NCBI RefSeq assembly: GCF_050113715.1 | Contig: NZ_JBNJQR010000006.1 | Location: 124,001-188,000 of the forward strand | Length of the DNA stretch: 64,000 nucleotides | Direction of reading: 5' to 3' | Origin: Brevibacillus_H ginsengisoli | GTDB lineage: Bacteria > Bacillota > Bacilli > Brevibacillales > Brevibacillaceae | Shown: positions 1 to 8,231 of the stretch, piece after piece | Numbering within the stretch: position 1 is the stretch's first letter | How the letters are laid out: each line of letters begins with the position of its first letter | The notes under the pieces: model-generated | What the model saw: the letters and a program-made list of their open reading frames with translations, nothing else | What the model was told of the DNA's origin: nothing | The model's database searches: none | Position numbers and translations under genes: made by a program

Positions 1-1
1 A

Positions 2-274
2 TCCGTCTATGTTGAATTGAAAAATGAATATAATCTTGAAGAAGTTCACTCTCTATTGCGCAACGCACCAGGAGTGGTCTTGGTTGACTCTCCAGAGGAG
101 CAGCAGTATCCATTGGCAACTGACGCATCCGGCAAATTAGATGTGTTTGTCGGCCGTGTTCGCAGAGACCTTACGCATCCTCGTGGATTGCATCTATGGA
201 TCGTATCCGATAACCTCTTAAAGGGAGCGGCGTGGAATACCGTTCAGATCGCTGAAGAGCTGATTAAGGGATAA
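2..274 (+). CDS. asd: Aspartate-semialdehyde dehydrogenase, C-terminal end (partial)
   Basis: Only the last 90 residues are present; the reading frame enters from the left edge, so the start lies outside the window. The enzyme reduces aspartyl phosphate to aspartate semialdehyde, the branch point to lysine/diaminopimelate and threonine/methionine. The visible end (VFVGRVRRDLTHPRGLHLW, then NLLKGAAWNTVQIAEEL) is the conserved C-terminal region of the family with the substrate-binding Arg-His part. It is followed at 50 bases by dapG and then dapA, the usual Bacillus order, which supports the call. Confidence 0.93.
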   Translation, partial: SVYVELKNEYNLEEVHSLLRNAPGVVLVDSPEEQQYPLATDASGKLDVFVGRVRRDLTHPRGLHLWIVSDNLLKGAAWNTVQIAEELIKG

Positions 275-324
275 GTGATATAGAAGAGACCTTACAAAGG
301 ATTAAGATATAGGAGAGGGATTGA

Positions 325-1545
325 ATGAGAATTCTCGTCCAAAAATTTGGCGGATCCTCCCTAACGACTGAAGAATGCCGTTACCAGGCTATCCACCATA
401 TCAAAAAGGCACTTGCCGAAGGGTATTCACTGGTTGTAGTTGTTTCAGCCATGGGACGAAAAGGTGATCCATACGCAACGGATACCCTCCTCGAGTTGGT
501 TCGAGGAGGGAATGATACATTGTCTCCTCGTGAAACGGATATGTTGCTTCACACCGGGGAGATTATTTCCGCTTCTGTCATGTGCAGCATGCTGCAAAAA
601 GAGAACATTAAAGCCACGATTCTAACAGGTGGGCAAGCTAATATTATTACGACTGATGACTTCTCCAACGCGCAAATTCTGCAAATTGAGCCAGATCGAA
701 TCGTACAGGAATTGGAGAAAGGCACCGTTGTCATCATTCCAGGCTTTCAAGGACGAACAGCTGAGTGGGAGATCACAACGCTCGGACGCGGCGGAAGTGA
801 TACAACCGCTACGGCATTAGGTGTTGCCCTGCAGGCTGAGATGGTTGATATCTTTACAGATGTGGAAGGTATCATGACGGCCGATCCGCGAATTGTGGAA
901 GAGGCGCAACGACTGGATTCTGTTTCCTACACGGAAATTTGTAATATGGCCCATTTGGGAGCCAAAGTCATCCATCCAAGAGCCGTGGAGATTGCCATGC
1001 AGAAGAATATTCCGATTCGTGTCCGATCTACGTTCTCCGATGATCCGGGCACTTTGGTGACTTCTTTACATGAGATTGACCGCCTCTATGATTCCGCTGT
1101 TTCGGATCGTTTAGTGATGGGGATCGCCAATGTTCCTAACATTACCCAAATCAAGGTTATGGCCAAGGATGGGCAGTATGACACGCAATTGCAAGTGTTC
1201 AAAGCGATGGCAACCAACGGAATTAGCGTGGACTTTATTAATGTAAATCCTCTCGGGGTAGCCTATACTGTACATGATCGCATGGCAGATAAAGCATCTG
1301 CCATCTTGCAGGATTTAGGTTACGAACCGCAACTGTTGCCTAAATGCGCGAAGGTTTCTGTCATCGGAGCGGGCATTGCAGGAGTTCCGGGGGTAATGGC
1401 TCAGATCGTCGAAGCGTTAACGAACGAAGACATCTCTATTCTGCAATCAGCTGACTCTCATACGACTATTTGGGTCCTGGTTCATGAAGCGGATATGATC
1501 AGAGCAGTTCGAGCCCTTCATCAGCAGTTTCAACTACACAAATAG
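325..1545 (+). CDS. dapG: Aspartate kinase (diaminopimelate-responsive type, DapG)
   Basis: This 406-residue protein phosphorylates aspartate, the first step towards diaminopimelate and lysine. The kinase domain carries KFGGSS at residues 7-12 and GRGGSDTTA near 154-162; the C-terminal 140 residues form the two ACT regulatory domains typical of feedback-inhibited aspartokinases. The start is ATG with AGGAGAGG upstream. The position between asd and dapA matches B. subtilis aspartokinase I, whose feedback inhibitor is diaminopimelate; that effector is inferred by synteny, not visible in the sequence. Confidence 0.95.
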   Translation: MRILVQKFGGSSLTTEECRYQAIHHIKKALAEGYSLVVVVSAMGRKGDPYATDTLLELVRGGNDTLSPRETDMLLHTGEIISASVMCSMLQKENIKATILTGGQANIITTDDFSNAQILQIEPDRIVQELEKGTVVIIPGFQGRTAEWEITTLGRGGSDTTATALGVALQAEMVDIFTDVEGIMTADPRIVEEAQRLDSVSYTEICNMAHLGAKVIHPRAVEIAMQKNIPIRVRSTFSDDPGTLVTSLHEIDRLYDSAVSDRLVMGIANVPNITQIKVMAKDGQYDTQLQVFKAMATNGISVDFINVNPLGVAYTVHDRMADKASAILQDLGYEPQLLPKCAKVSVIGAGIAGVPGVMAQIVEALTNEDISILQSADSHTTIWVLVHEADMIRAVRALHQQFQLHK

Positions 1546-1583
1546 TTAAGTGAGGCAAGCAGAAAAGAAAGGATGGATAGGAA

Positions 1584-2447
1584 GTGGCAAGGTTTGGACG
1601 ATTGGCGACAGCCATGGTAACTCCATTTAATGAACAGCTGCAAGTTGATTATGCGAAAGCTGAACAATTAATTGATCACCTCTTGGCAACAGGTACTGAG
1701 ACGTTGGTGGTTAGTGGTACGACAGGGGAGTCGCCAACGCTCTCTAACGAGGAGAAACTTCAGTTATTCGAATTCGTGGTTCGTTATGTAAAAGGACGCG
1801 CACAAGTCATCGCTGGAACAGGAAGCAACCATACCGAGGCAAGTATTCGATTCACGCAAGCCGCTCAAGAAACAGGCGTAGACGCCGTAATGGTTGTAGC
1901 TCCATATTATAGTAAACCTTCTCAGGAAGGCTTGTATCAGCATTTTAAAGCAATTGCCGAGGCTACCAAGCTCCCCGTGATGCTTTACAATGTTCCAGGA
2001 CGTACTGGGGTGAATATGACTGCTGAGACGACTCTTCGATTGGCTGATGTCCCAAATATCGTATGCATCAAGGAAGCGTCCGGGAATTTATCGCAAATGG
2101 CCAAAATCATCGAGGGTGCGCCTCAAGGCTTCGAATTGTATTCTGGTGACGACAGCTTGACGCTGCCTGTTCTTGCGATTGGTGGAGTTGGGATTGTAAG
2201 TGTAGCCAGCCACGTAATCGGCAGCGAGATGCAGGAGATGATGAAAGCCTTCGCGGAAGGAAAGCTCTCGCAAGCTGCTGCAATGCATCGCAAGTATATG
2301 CCGGTGTTTGAAGGAATTTTTAAATATCCGAGCCCTGGACCAATCAAAGTTTTGCTAGAAAAAATCGGTGTTCAGGTCGGCGGAGTTAGACTTCCTTTGG
2401 CCTATCCAAACGAACAAGAACAGCAAGATATTCGTACCTTGCTGTAA
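1584..2447 (+). CDS. dapA: 4-hydroxy-tetrahydrodipicolinate synthase
   Basis: DapA condenses pyruvate with aspartate semialdehyde to make the precursor of dipicolinate and diaminopimelate, so it feeds both spore dipicolinic acid and cell wall. The 287-residue protein has the GTTGESPTLS loop at residues 45-54, the catalytic Tyr135 in YNVPGRT and the Schiff-base Lys163 in CIKEASG. The start is GTG 38 bases after dapG, so asd-dapG-dapA look like one transcript ended by the terminator just downstream. Confidence 0.96.
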   Translation: MARFGRLATAMVTPFNEQLQVDYAKAEQLIDHLLATGTETLVVSGTTGESPTLSNEEKLQLFEFVVRYVKGRAQVIAGTGSNHTEASIRFTQAAQETGVDAVMVVAPYYSKPSQEGLYQHFKAIAEATKLPVMLYNVPGRTGVNMTAETTLRLADVPNIVCIKEASGNLSQMAKIIEGAPQGFELYSGDDSLTLPVLAIGGVGIVSVASHVIGSEMQEMMKAFAEGKLSQAAAMHRKYMPVFEGIFKYPSPGPIKVLLEKIGVQVGGVRLPLAYPNEQEQQDIRTLL

Positions 2448-2460
2448 AATAAAGACATCA

Positions 2461-2488
2461 AAAGAGTACCTCGTGTACTCTTTTTTTT
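2461..2488 (+). terminator. Intrinsic terminator after dapA
   Basis: AAAGAGTAC and GTACTCTTT form a perfect 9-bp stem around a 5-base loop, followed directly by a run of T. It closes the asd-dapG-dapA unit. Confidence 0.9.
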
Positions 2489-2593
2489 ATCCCATTTTTC
2501 ATTGTGAGGAGTGTACATATCCTTATTTCATTTAGGAAAACTAAAATAAATTTACTTACACCTAGACCTAGATTAAAAAAGATTGTCTGAACC

Positions 2594-2623
2594 TTGTTTT
2601 CCTATTTTATGTTGGGGTATAAT
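2594..2623 (+). promoter_or_regulatory. Candidate sigma-A promoter of the RNase J gene
   Basis: A TTGTTT box and a perfect TATAAT box are 18 bases apart, about 70 bases before the RNase J start and after the dapA terminator. Position and spacing fit a housekeeping promoter. Confidence 0.6.
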
Positions 2624-2690
2624 GGTAGTAAGTGATTTGGGGCGGTTTTAAAAATGTGTAATGACAACTAAATATAGGAGGTACATGATA

Positions 2691-4367
2691 TTGTCAAAGT
2701 TACATCCAGTCGTTTCCATTTTCGCCTTGGGCGGAGTAGGCGAAATCGGAAAAAACATGTACGTGGTCCAGTACGACGATGACATCGTCGTAATTGATGC
2801 TGGACTTAAATTTCCAGAAGAGGAAATGTTAGGGATTGATATGGTTATTCCTGATATTACCTATCTGGAAGAGAATCGTGATAAAGTGCGCGGAATTATT
2901 ATTACGCACGGTCATGAAGATCACATCGGAGGCCTAAGCTACGTATTAAAGCATTTAAATGTGCCCGTTTACGCAACCAAACTCACACTAGGCCTTATTG
3001 AAGCAAAATTAAAAGAAGCCGGCATTCTCGCCGAAACCAAGCGCCATCTCATCAACAGTAATTCCGAAGTGACGCTCGGCAGCATGACAGCCACATTCTT
3101 CCGAGTAAATCACAGTATTCCTGACTGTGTAGGCGTTTGCTTAGAAACTCCAGAGGGACTTATCGTCCATACAGGTGATTTCAAGTTTGACCAGACACCA
3201 GTCAATGGCCAAGCTGCAGACCTTGCCAAGATGGCCGAAATCGGTGCCAAAGGTGTGCTTTGTCTCTTATCCGACAGTACGAACGCCGAAAGACCTGGCT
3301 ATACAGGCTCAGAACGTTCCGTTGGAGAAGCGATTAAAGATGTATTTCACAAAGCGAGCGGAAGAATTGTCGTATCGACGTTTGCATCAAACGTCCACCG
3401 TGTACAACAAGTATTCGATGCGGCAGTGGAATACAATCGCAAAGTAACCATTGTGGGTCGAAGCATGGTTAATGTTGTAAATATCAGCAGAGAGTTGGGT
3501 TACCTGCACGTACCTGAAGGGGTAGTGGTAGAGCCAGAAGAAATCAACAAACTTGAGGCTGATAAAGTTGTCATTTTATCAACAGGTAGTCAAGGTGAGC
3601 CGATGTCCGCGCTCACACGTATGGCCCGATCCGCCCATCGGAAAATCGATATCCTGCCTGGTGATACGGTTATTATCGCGGCAACACCAATTCCTGGTAA
3701 CGAAAAATATGTATCGCGAACCATCGATCAATTGTATCGAGTGGGTGCTGAAGTTATTTATGGAGGGCATGGACCTAACGGAACCGTCCACGTTTCTGGA
3801 CATGGAAGTCAGGAAGAGCTGCGACTTATGCTTAACTTGATGAAACCCAAATACTTCATCCCGATTCACGGCGAATTCCGCATGCTCCGTATGCATGGAA
3901 TCTTGGCCGAGCAGGTTGGAGTAGCTCCAGAAAATATCTTCTTGCTAGATAACGGAGATTCTGTGGAAATTTCCAATGGCGTTGCCCGCCTAGGAGCTAA
4001 AGTTCCATCAGGCAATGTATTGATTGATGGACTTGGCGTGGGAGATGTCGGGAACATCGTCCTTCGCGATCGTAAATTATTATCCCAAGATGGAATTCTG
4101 GTGGTTGTTGTTACACTTAGCAAACAAAATGGCACCATTCTCTCCGGCCCTGACATTATTTCACGCGGTTTCGTCTATGTGCGTGAGTCGGAGGAGCTAT
4201 TGGATGAAGCCAATCGCATCGTCACCCAAACACTACTGAAATGCATGGAAGATAATGTGAGTGAGTGGTCCTCACTCAAAAATAACGTAAAAGACACCTT
4301 GGGTCGTTTTTTGTACGACCAAACAAGACGCCGCCCGATGATTTTGCCGATTATTATGGAAGTGTAA
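2691..4367 (+). CDS. rnjB: Ribonuclease J
   Basis: RNase J is a metallo-beta-lactamase/beta-CASP ribonuclease with 5'-exo and endo activity in mRNA decay. The protein (558 residues from the chosen start) has the zinc motif HGHEDH at residues 73-78, a beta-CASP region with STGSQGEP, and the late motifs SGHGSQEE and PIHGEFRM. TTG at 2691 was chosen because AGGAGG at 2676-2681 lies 9 bases before it; the ATG at 2685 is only 3 bases from that site. The place between dapA and tepA is that of B. subtilis rnjB (RNase J2), but sequence alone does not separate J1 from J2. Confidence 0.92.
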   Translation: MSKLHPVVSIFALGGVGEIGKNMYVVQYDDDIVVIDAGLKFPEEEMLGIDMVIPDITYLEENRDKVRGIIITHGHEDHIGGLSYVLKHLNVPVYATKLTLGLIEAKLKEAGILAETKRHLINSNSEVTLGSMTATFFRVNHSIPDCVGVCLETPEGLIVHTGDFKFDQTPVNGQAADLAKMAEIGAKGVLCLLSDSTNAERPGYTGSERSVGEAIKDVFHKASGRIVVSTFASNVHRVQQVFDAAVEYNRKVTIVGRSMVNVVNISRELGYLHVPEGVVVEPEEINKLEADKVVILSTGSQGEPMSALTRMARSAHRKIDILPGDTVIIAATPIPGNEKYVSRTIDQLYRVGAEVIYGGHGPNGTVHVSGHGSQEELRLMLNLMKPKYFIPIHGEFRMLRMHGILAEQVGVAPENIFLLDNGDSVEISNGVARLGAKVPSGNVLIDGLGVGDVGNIVLRDRKLLSQDGILVVVVTLSKQNGTILSGPDIISRGFVYVRESEELLDEANRIVTQTLLKCMEDNVSEWSSLKNNVKDTLGRFLYDQTRRRPMILPIIMEV

Positions 4368-4380
4368 TATGCAGTTAAGA

Positions 4381-4430
4381 AAAAGGAGCCAAAAACCCCT
4401 GCTACCACTGGGGGTTGGCTCCTTTTTGTT
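4381..4430 (+). terminator. Intrinsic terminator after RNase J
   Basis: AAGGAGCCAA pairs with TTGGCTCCTT and an inner ACCCC pairs with GGGGT, followed by CTTTTTGTTTT. A long, strong stem directly after the stop codon. Confidence 0.9.
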
Positions 4431-4590
4431 TTGCTAAATTCCTTAATTGACCACAAATTCGTTTTAATAATCGTTTGCTGGATCCGTACATATCCTTTCT
4501 CCAAATCGCAGTCTTCTATCGTAAGGCTAGAGAATCACTTCTTCAGATGCTTAAGTATATGGCGAGAAAGGATAGAGTGAGAAAATTCAC

Positions 4591-4645
4591 TTGACCGTGG
4601 TGTAATTTATTGGTAATTTTGATATTAACAAAATGATAATATCAA
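4591..4645 (+). promoter_or_regulatory. Promoter and palindromic operator of the NAD cassette
   Basis: TTGACC at 4591 and an extended -10 (TG, one base, then TAATTT at 4614-4619) are exactly 17 bases apart. The -10 runs straight into a perfect palindrome, TTGATATTA-N9-TAATATCAA (4619-4645), which would cover the transcription start. A repressor bound here would block the pnuC operon. The Nudix-winged-helix protein encoded third in the operon is the obvious candidate; that assignment is inference. Confidence 0.7.
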
Positions 4646-4692
4646 TGCGATGCGAAGTCATTGGTCGTTCGTATGAATTAGGAGGGGATACG

Positions 4693-5370
4693 ATGAGGAA
4701 GTCTTTGGGCGATTGGAACTTATACGAAATAGCTTGGCTGGTCATTTTCTCAGGAATCGCTATCGTTTTGACGGTGATCATGAAGGATACATTGTTCGGA
4801 TTTACTGTCTTTATAACAGGAGTATTATGCGTGGTACTCGCGGCCAAAGGCAATCTGATGACCTATGTTTTTGGCATGTATAATACGTTTGGCTATGCTT
4901 ATTTGGCTTACGTTAACGGATTGTTCGGGGAGGTCATGTTGAATCTGCTCTTCTTCGTCCCCATGAATGCGATCGGCTTTGTCATGTGGAAGAAAAATCG
5001 GCAGGGTGGCAAGCTGGCCATGAGGAAAATGGATCAGAGAGGTTTGTTCCTAGTAACGGTCATTTGCGTAATAGGAAGCTTGTCGCTTGGTTTCGGACTA
5101 TCTTTCATACCGACGCAGAATTCACCCTATATCGATGCTCTTACGACAGTGTTATCGGTTGTGGCGACTTTTTTGATGGTAAGAAGATTCAAAGAACAAT
5201 GGTTAGTCTATATTATCCTGAATATTTCCACGGTACTCTTGTGGGTGATTAGAACGTTGAATGGAAGTTCGGACGGAGTTCTGATGATCGTCATGTGGAG
5301 TGCGTACCTGATCAACGCGATATACGGTTATTACACCTGGAACAAAGGGGCTAAGGAGGTTTTGCAATGA
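4693..5370 (+). CDS. pnuC: PnuC-family nicotinamide riboside transporter
   Basis: PnuC proteins are facilitators of 7-8 membrane helices that admit nicotinamide riboside, which is trapped by phosphorylation. The 225-residue protein is almost entirely hydrophobic segments separated by short charged loops, and shows W(K)xxxRQG- and NGxSDGVLM-like features of the family. ATG at 4693 was chosen over an upstream in-frame ATG because AGGAGGGG sits 6 bases before it. The stop overlaps the nadR start (ATGA), so transporter and kinase are translationally coupled, as metabolic trapping would require. Confidence 0.85.
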   Translation: MRKSLGDWNLYEIAWLVIFSGIAIVLTVIMKDTLFGFTVFITGVLCVVLAAKGNLMTYVFGMYNTFGYAYLAYVNGLFGEVMLNLLFFVPMNAIGFVMWKKNRQGGKLAMRKMDQRGLFLVTVICVIGSLSLGFGLSFIPTQNSPYIDALTTVLSVVATFLMVRRFKEQWLVYIILNISTVLLWVIRTLNGSSDGVLMIVMWSAYLINAIYGYYTWNKGAKEVLQ

Positions 5371-6371
5371 AAAAGTTGGGATTAACTTTGGGGAAGTTTG
5401 CGCCGCTTCATAAAGGACATCAGTTTATGTTTGATACTGCTTTGCAAGAGGTTGACGAGTTAATCGTTGTCATCTATGAGACTAATGTTATGACGATTCC
5501 GCTTCATATTCGAGCAAACTGGATCCGAAAGCTTTATCCGACGGTTAGGGTCATCGAAGCTTGGGACGGCCCAGACGGATATTCAAATGATCGTGAGCAT
5601 GAGATCCGGGAAGAGCAGTATATATTGGATTTGCTGAAAGGAGAGCAGGTTACGCATTTTTACTCCAGTGAATTTTATGGCGAACATATGAGTCTTGCAT
5701 TGGGTGCTGTAGATAGACGAGTAGATGAAGATCGTAAGCTTGTTCCCATTTCAGCAACGATGATCCGATCTAATCCTTATAAGTATAGGGGATTTATAAG
5801 CGATATCGTGTACCGGGACTTAATTACGAAAGTCGTGTTCATGGGAGCGATGTCGACCGGCAAATCTACAATATCCGAAGCAATGGCGCAAAGGTATCGG
5901 ACGACATTCGCAAGCGAGTACGGACGGGATTACTGGACGGAGCATCAAGTGGACAGAAGAATTAGTTTGGAGGCTTTTGACGAGATCGCGGTCGGGCATA
6001 TCGAGCGGGAAGAGAAGGCGTTGCTTGAAGCGGATGAGTATCTTTTCGTTGACACCAATGCGATAACCACCTACATGTACGCTCTGGACTATCACGGTCA
6101 AGCACCGGAGATGTTAACCCGAATTGCTTTAGAAAATGCCCAGCGATACGACTTGTTTTTCTTGTGTGACGACGATATTCCCTATGATGATACGTGGGAT
6201 CGCAGCGGGGATCAGAAGCGGCATATTTTCCATAAACAGATTATTGCGGATTTAAAGGAGCGCCGGATTCCCTACATAACGCTGAGGGGAAGCCTTGAGG
6301 AACGAATGCGGAAGGTAGAAGAAGTATTGACGAGGTTCAAGGTATACGACAATTACTTCGGAGAGTGTTAG
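5367..6371 (+). CDS. nadR: NadR-type nicotinamide-nucleotide adenylyltransferase / nicotinamide riboside kinase
   Basis: This 334-residue bifunctional enzyme would phosphorylate imported nicotinamide riboside and adenylate the product to NAD. The N-terminal nucleotidyltransferase domain has GKFAPLHKGH (residues 9-18) and the ISATMIR motif (128-134). The C-terminal kinase domain has a P-loop GAMSTGKST at 160-168 and a DTNAITTYMY segment. There is no N-terminal helix-turn-helix, so unlike enterobacterial NadR it is not itself a repressor. It overlaps pnuC by 4 bases and precedes the Nudix regulator by 24. Confidence 0.93.
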   Translation: MKKLGLTLGKFAPLHKGHQFMFDTALQEVDELIVVIYETNVMTIPLHIRANWIRKLYPTVRVIEAWDGPDGYSNDREHEIREEQYILDLLKGEQVTHFYSSEFYGEHMSLALGAVDRRVDEDRKLVPISATMIRSNPYKYRGFISDIVYRDLITKVVFMGAMSTGKSTISEAMAQRYRTTFASEYGRDYWTEHQVDRRISLEAFDEIAVGHIEREEKALLEADEYLFVDTNAITTYMYALDYHGQAPEMLTRIALENAQRYDLFFLCDDDIPYDDTWDRSGDQKRHIFHKQIIADLKERRIPYITLRGSLEERMRKVEEVLTRFKVYDNYFGEC

Positions 6372-6395
6372 CAACTTATATGAGATGAACGGGCG

Positions 6396-7295
6396 GTGAA
6401 GCTTGTGGATATTCTGGATCGCAACGGACTAACGGAACGCGAATTCATGGAACAGTATCGGGTAGACGATTACGAGCGTCCCTCAGTGGCGGTGGACATG
6501 GTTATCTTTACTGTTACTGATGTGGAGGAGGACAATTACCGTAAACTCCCGGAGAAGGAGCTGAGGGTTCTCGTCATTCAACGAGGAGGGCATCCCTTCT
6601 TGGGCAAATGGGCACTCCCAGGCGGCTTCGTCAGGCCGAACGAGACGACGGAACTAGCCGCGGCAAGGGAATTGCGGGAGGAAACGGGCGTAGATAACGT
6701 TTATCTGGAGCAATTGTATACATTCAGTGATATCGGGCGTGATCCGCGTACTTGGGTCATGAGCTGCAGCTATATGTCGCTGATTAATAGTGGACAAGTA
6801 CAGTTAAAGGCGGGAGATGACGCCGTCAGCGCTGTTTGGTTTAAGGTTTGTTATCGGATTTTGCGTGAGAGTAAGGAGCTGATCGAAGGCGGATATGTCA
6901 AAACGTTGCAGTTTGAGCTCAAGCTAAGTTCTGATCACGTAGAGTTGGGTGCAGTGGTGGAACGTAAGATTGCGACGACGGAGACTTCGACCTCTAAGTC
7001 TTACACCATCGTATCCAACAATGGGTTGGCTTTCGATCATGCGAAGATTATTGCCTATGCCATCGAGCGCTTGCGCGGCAAAGTTACCTATTCGGATATA
7101 GCGCTTCATTTGATGCCGAAGCTGTTTACTTTGACGGAATTGCAGCAGGTATACGAGGTGATTTTGGATAAAAAGCTACTCAAAGCTGCATTCCGACGTA
7201 AAGTGGCTGACCTCGTAACGGAAACGGATCACTATACCGAAAATGCGGGCCACCGTCCATCCCGCTTATATCGAAGAAGTCTGGAGGAATATTGA
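6396..7295 (+). CDS. Nudix-domain protein with C-terminal winged helix (NrtR-like regulator of NAD genes)
   Basis: The protein has 299 residues. Residues 30-150 are a Nudix domain with an intact Nudix box, G77-x5-E83-x7-REL-x-EE-x-G98. Residues about 205-295 (AKIIAYAIERLRGKV, then FTLTELQQVYEVIL) match the winged-helix part of NrtR regulators, in which the Nudix domain senses ADP-ribose or NAD derivatives. Many true NrtR proteins have lost the Nudix catalytic residues; here they are kept, so it may be enzyme and regulator at once. The start is GTG with a weak GGGCG site. The palindrome before pnuC is the likely target. An ADP-ribose pyrophosphatase without DNA binding is the alternative. Confidence 0.82.
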   Translation: MKLVDILDRNGLTEREFMEQYRVDDYERPSVAVDMVIFTVTDVEEDNYRKLPEKELRVLVIQRGGHPFLGKWALPGGFVRPNETTELAAARELREETGVDNVYLEQLYTFSDIGRDPRTWVMSCSYMSLINSGQVQLKAGDDAVSAVWFKVCYRILRESKELIEGGYVKTLQFELKLSSDHVELGAVVERKIATTETSTSKSYTIVSNNGLAFDHAKIIAYAIERLRGKVTYSDIALHLMPKLFTLTELQQVYEVILDKKLLKAAFRRKVADLVTETDHYTENAGHRPSRLYRRSLEEY

Positions 7296-7849
7296 TGATT
7301 TACAGTATTGAAGATTTACGCGACGCTTATCGTAAAGGAAAATCATTCAAGTTTTTGTTCTTCTGGGGTCATACACCGCCAAGCGACGGAAGTGTAGATA
7401 AAAGCTGCTTAAGCCAATGGTGGATGAGCCCGTTTGTTGTGGAGGGAACGAAGTACTCCTGTGCTGAACAGTACATGATGGCACAGAAGGCGCGACTATT
7501 CCAGGATGATGAGATGTTTGCCGCCATCTTGAAGGCCAAGCATCCCAAGGAGATGAAGGCATTTGGGCGTGCTGTGAGAAACTTCGATAAGGCCGTCTGG
7601 GAAAGTAAGTGCTACGAGATCGTCAAGCGAGGCAGCTTGGCCAAATTTTCGCAAAATCCGCAGCTTGGAGATTATCTGAGGTCGACGAAAAATCGTATTT
7701 TGGTTGAAGCAAGTCCGCGAGACCGTATTTGGGGTATCGGCATGGGGCAAGCCAACCCTGACGCGGAAAATTCAATGAAATGGCGGGGCAGAAACCTGCT
7801 GGGGTTTGCGCTGACCGAAGCGCGAGACGAGTTATTGTTGGAATGTTAA
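7295..7849 (+). CDS. NADAR-domain protein (YbiA/RibX-like)
   Basis: NADAR proteins act on N-glycosidic bonds of ADP-ribosyl or riboflavin-precursor substrates; some remove ADP-ribose from guanine in DNA. The 184-residue protein shows the family signature: a FWGH start, SQWWMSPF, SCAEQYMMAQKA, the FGRxVRNFD segment, LRSTKNRILVEASP and DRIWGIGM with a closing WRGRNLLG. ATG at 7295 was chosen because GGAGG ends 7 bases before it; it shares a base with the stop of the Nudix gene. Fourth and last gene of the NAD cassette. Substrate unknown. Confidence 0.88.
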   Translation: MIYSIEDLRDAYRKGKSFKFLFFWGHTPPSDGSVDKSCLSQWWMSPFVVEGTKYSCAEQYMMAQKARLFQDDEMFAAILKAKHPKEMKAFGRAVRNFDKAVWESKCYEIVKRGSLAKFSQNPQLGDYLRSTKNRILVEASPRDRIWGIGMGQANPDAENSMKWRGRNLLGFALTEARDELLLEC

Positions 7850-7911
7850 ACCTGACGATTGCCACAGTTTTTTTCGCTAAAAAATAGATCGAAAAAGGAA
7901 AAAGAAGATAG

Positions 7912-7953
7912 CCCCTACCTAATTCATTTTGGGTGGGGGACTTTTCAATTTTC
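7912..7953 (+). terminator. Candidate terminator after the NAD cassette
   Basis: CCCCTACC (7912-7919) pairs with GGTGGGGG (7932-7939), one T-G pair included, followed by CTTTTC and TTTT. The T tract is interrupted, so strength is uncertain. Confidence 0.6.
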
Positions 7954-8151
7954 TGGGAGGAAATAGGTTGTATAAAAGGATGTAAGAAAATACAAGCAGA
8001 ATGGACGAACCGCTATGTATGGGCAATTTTTCATCCTAGCAAAAAAGGTGAATATATAGCCAACTTCAAAATTGAACAAAGCAGTCCTGCTTTCCCAGGT
8101 AAGCAGTGGATCTTTACGGGAAAATCGTCGCCGATAATCGTTCAAGAGTAA
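7954..8151 (+). other. Short open frame without a credible start; possible gene remnant
   Basis: Between the NADAR terminator and the HEAT-repeat gene (7850-8231) one frame stays open to TAA at 8151 and ends in sequence of normal protein-like composition (EWTNRYVWAIFHPSKKGEY, then FPGKQWIFTG). Its only upstream start, a GTG at 7933, lies in the terminator stem, and no ribosome site matches an in-frame start. GGGAGG at 7955 instead precedes a TTG that stops after five codons. I read it as a remnant or chance frame; nothing else is seen in this gap. Confidence 0.25.
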
Positions 8152-8231
8152 TAGACACTTCTCGCCTTGCCAAATTCATTATCTTTGTTACCATTAACAC
8201 CAAGACTATATCGAAAAGGAGTGGACGCAAG

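Noticed and set aside
4633..4692. Upstream ATG extension of pnuC
   Set aside because: The extension overlaps the operator palindrome and lacks a ribosome site, whereas 4693 has AGGAGGGG.
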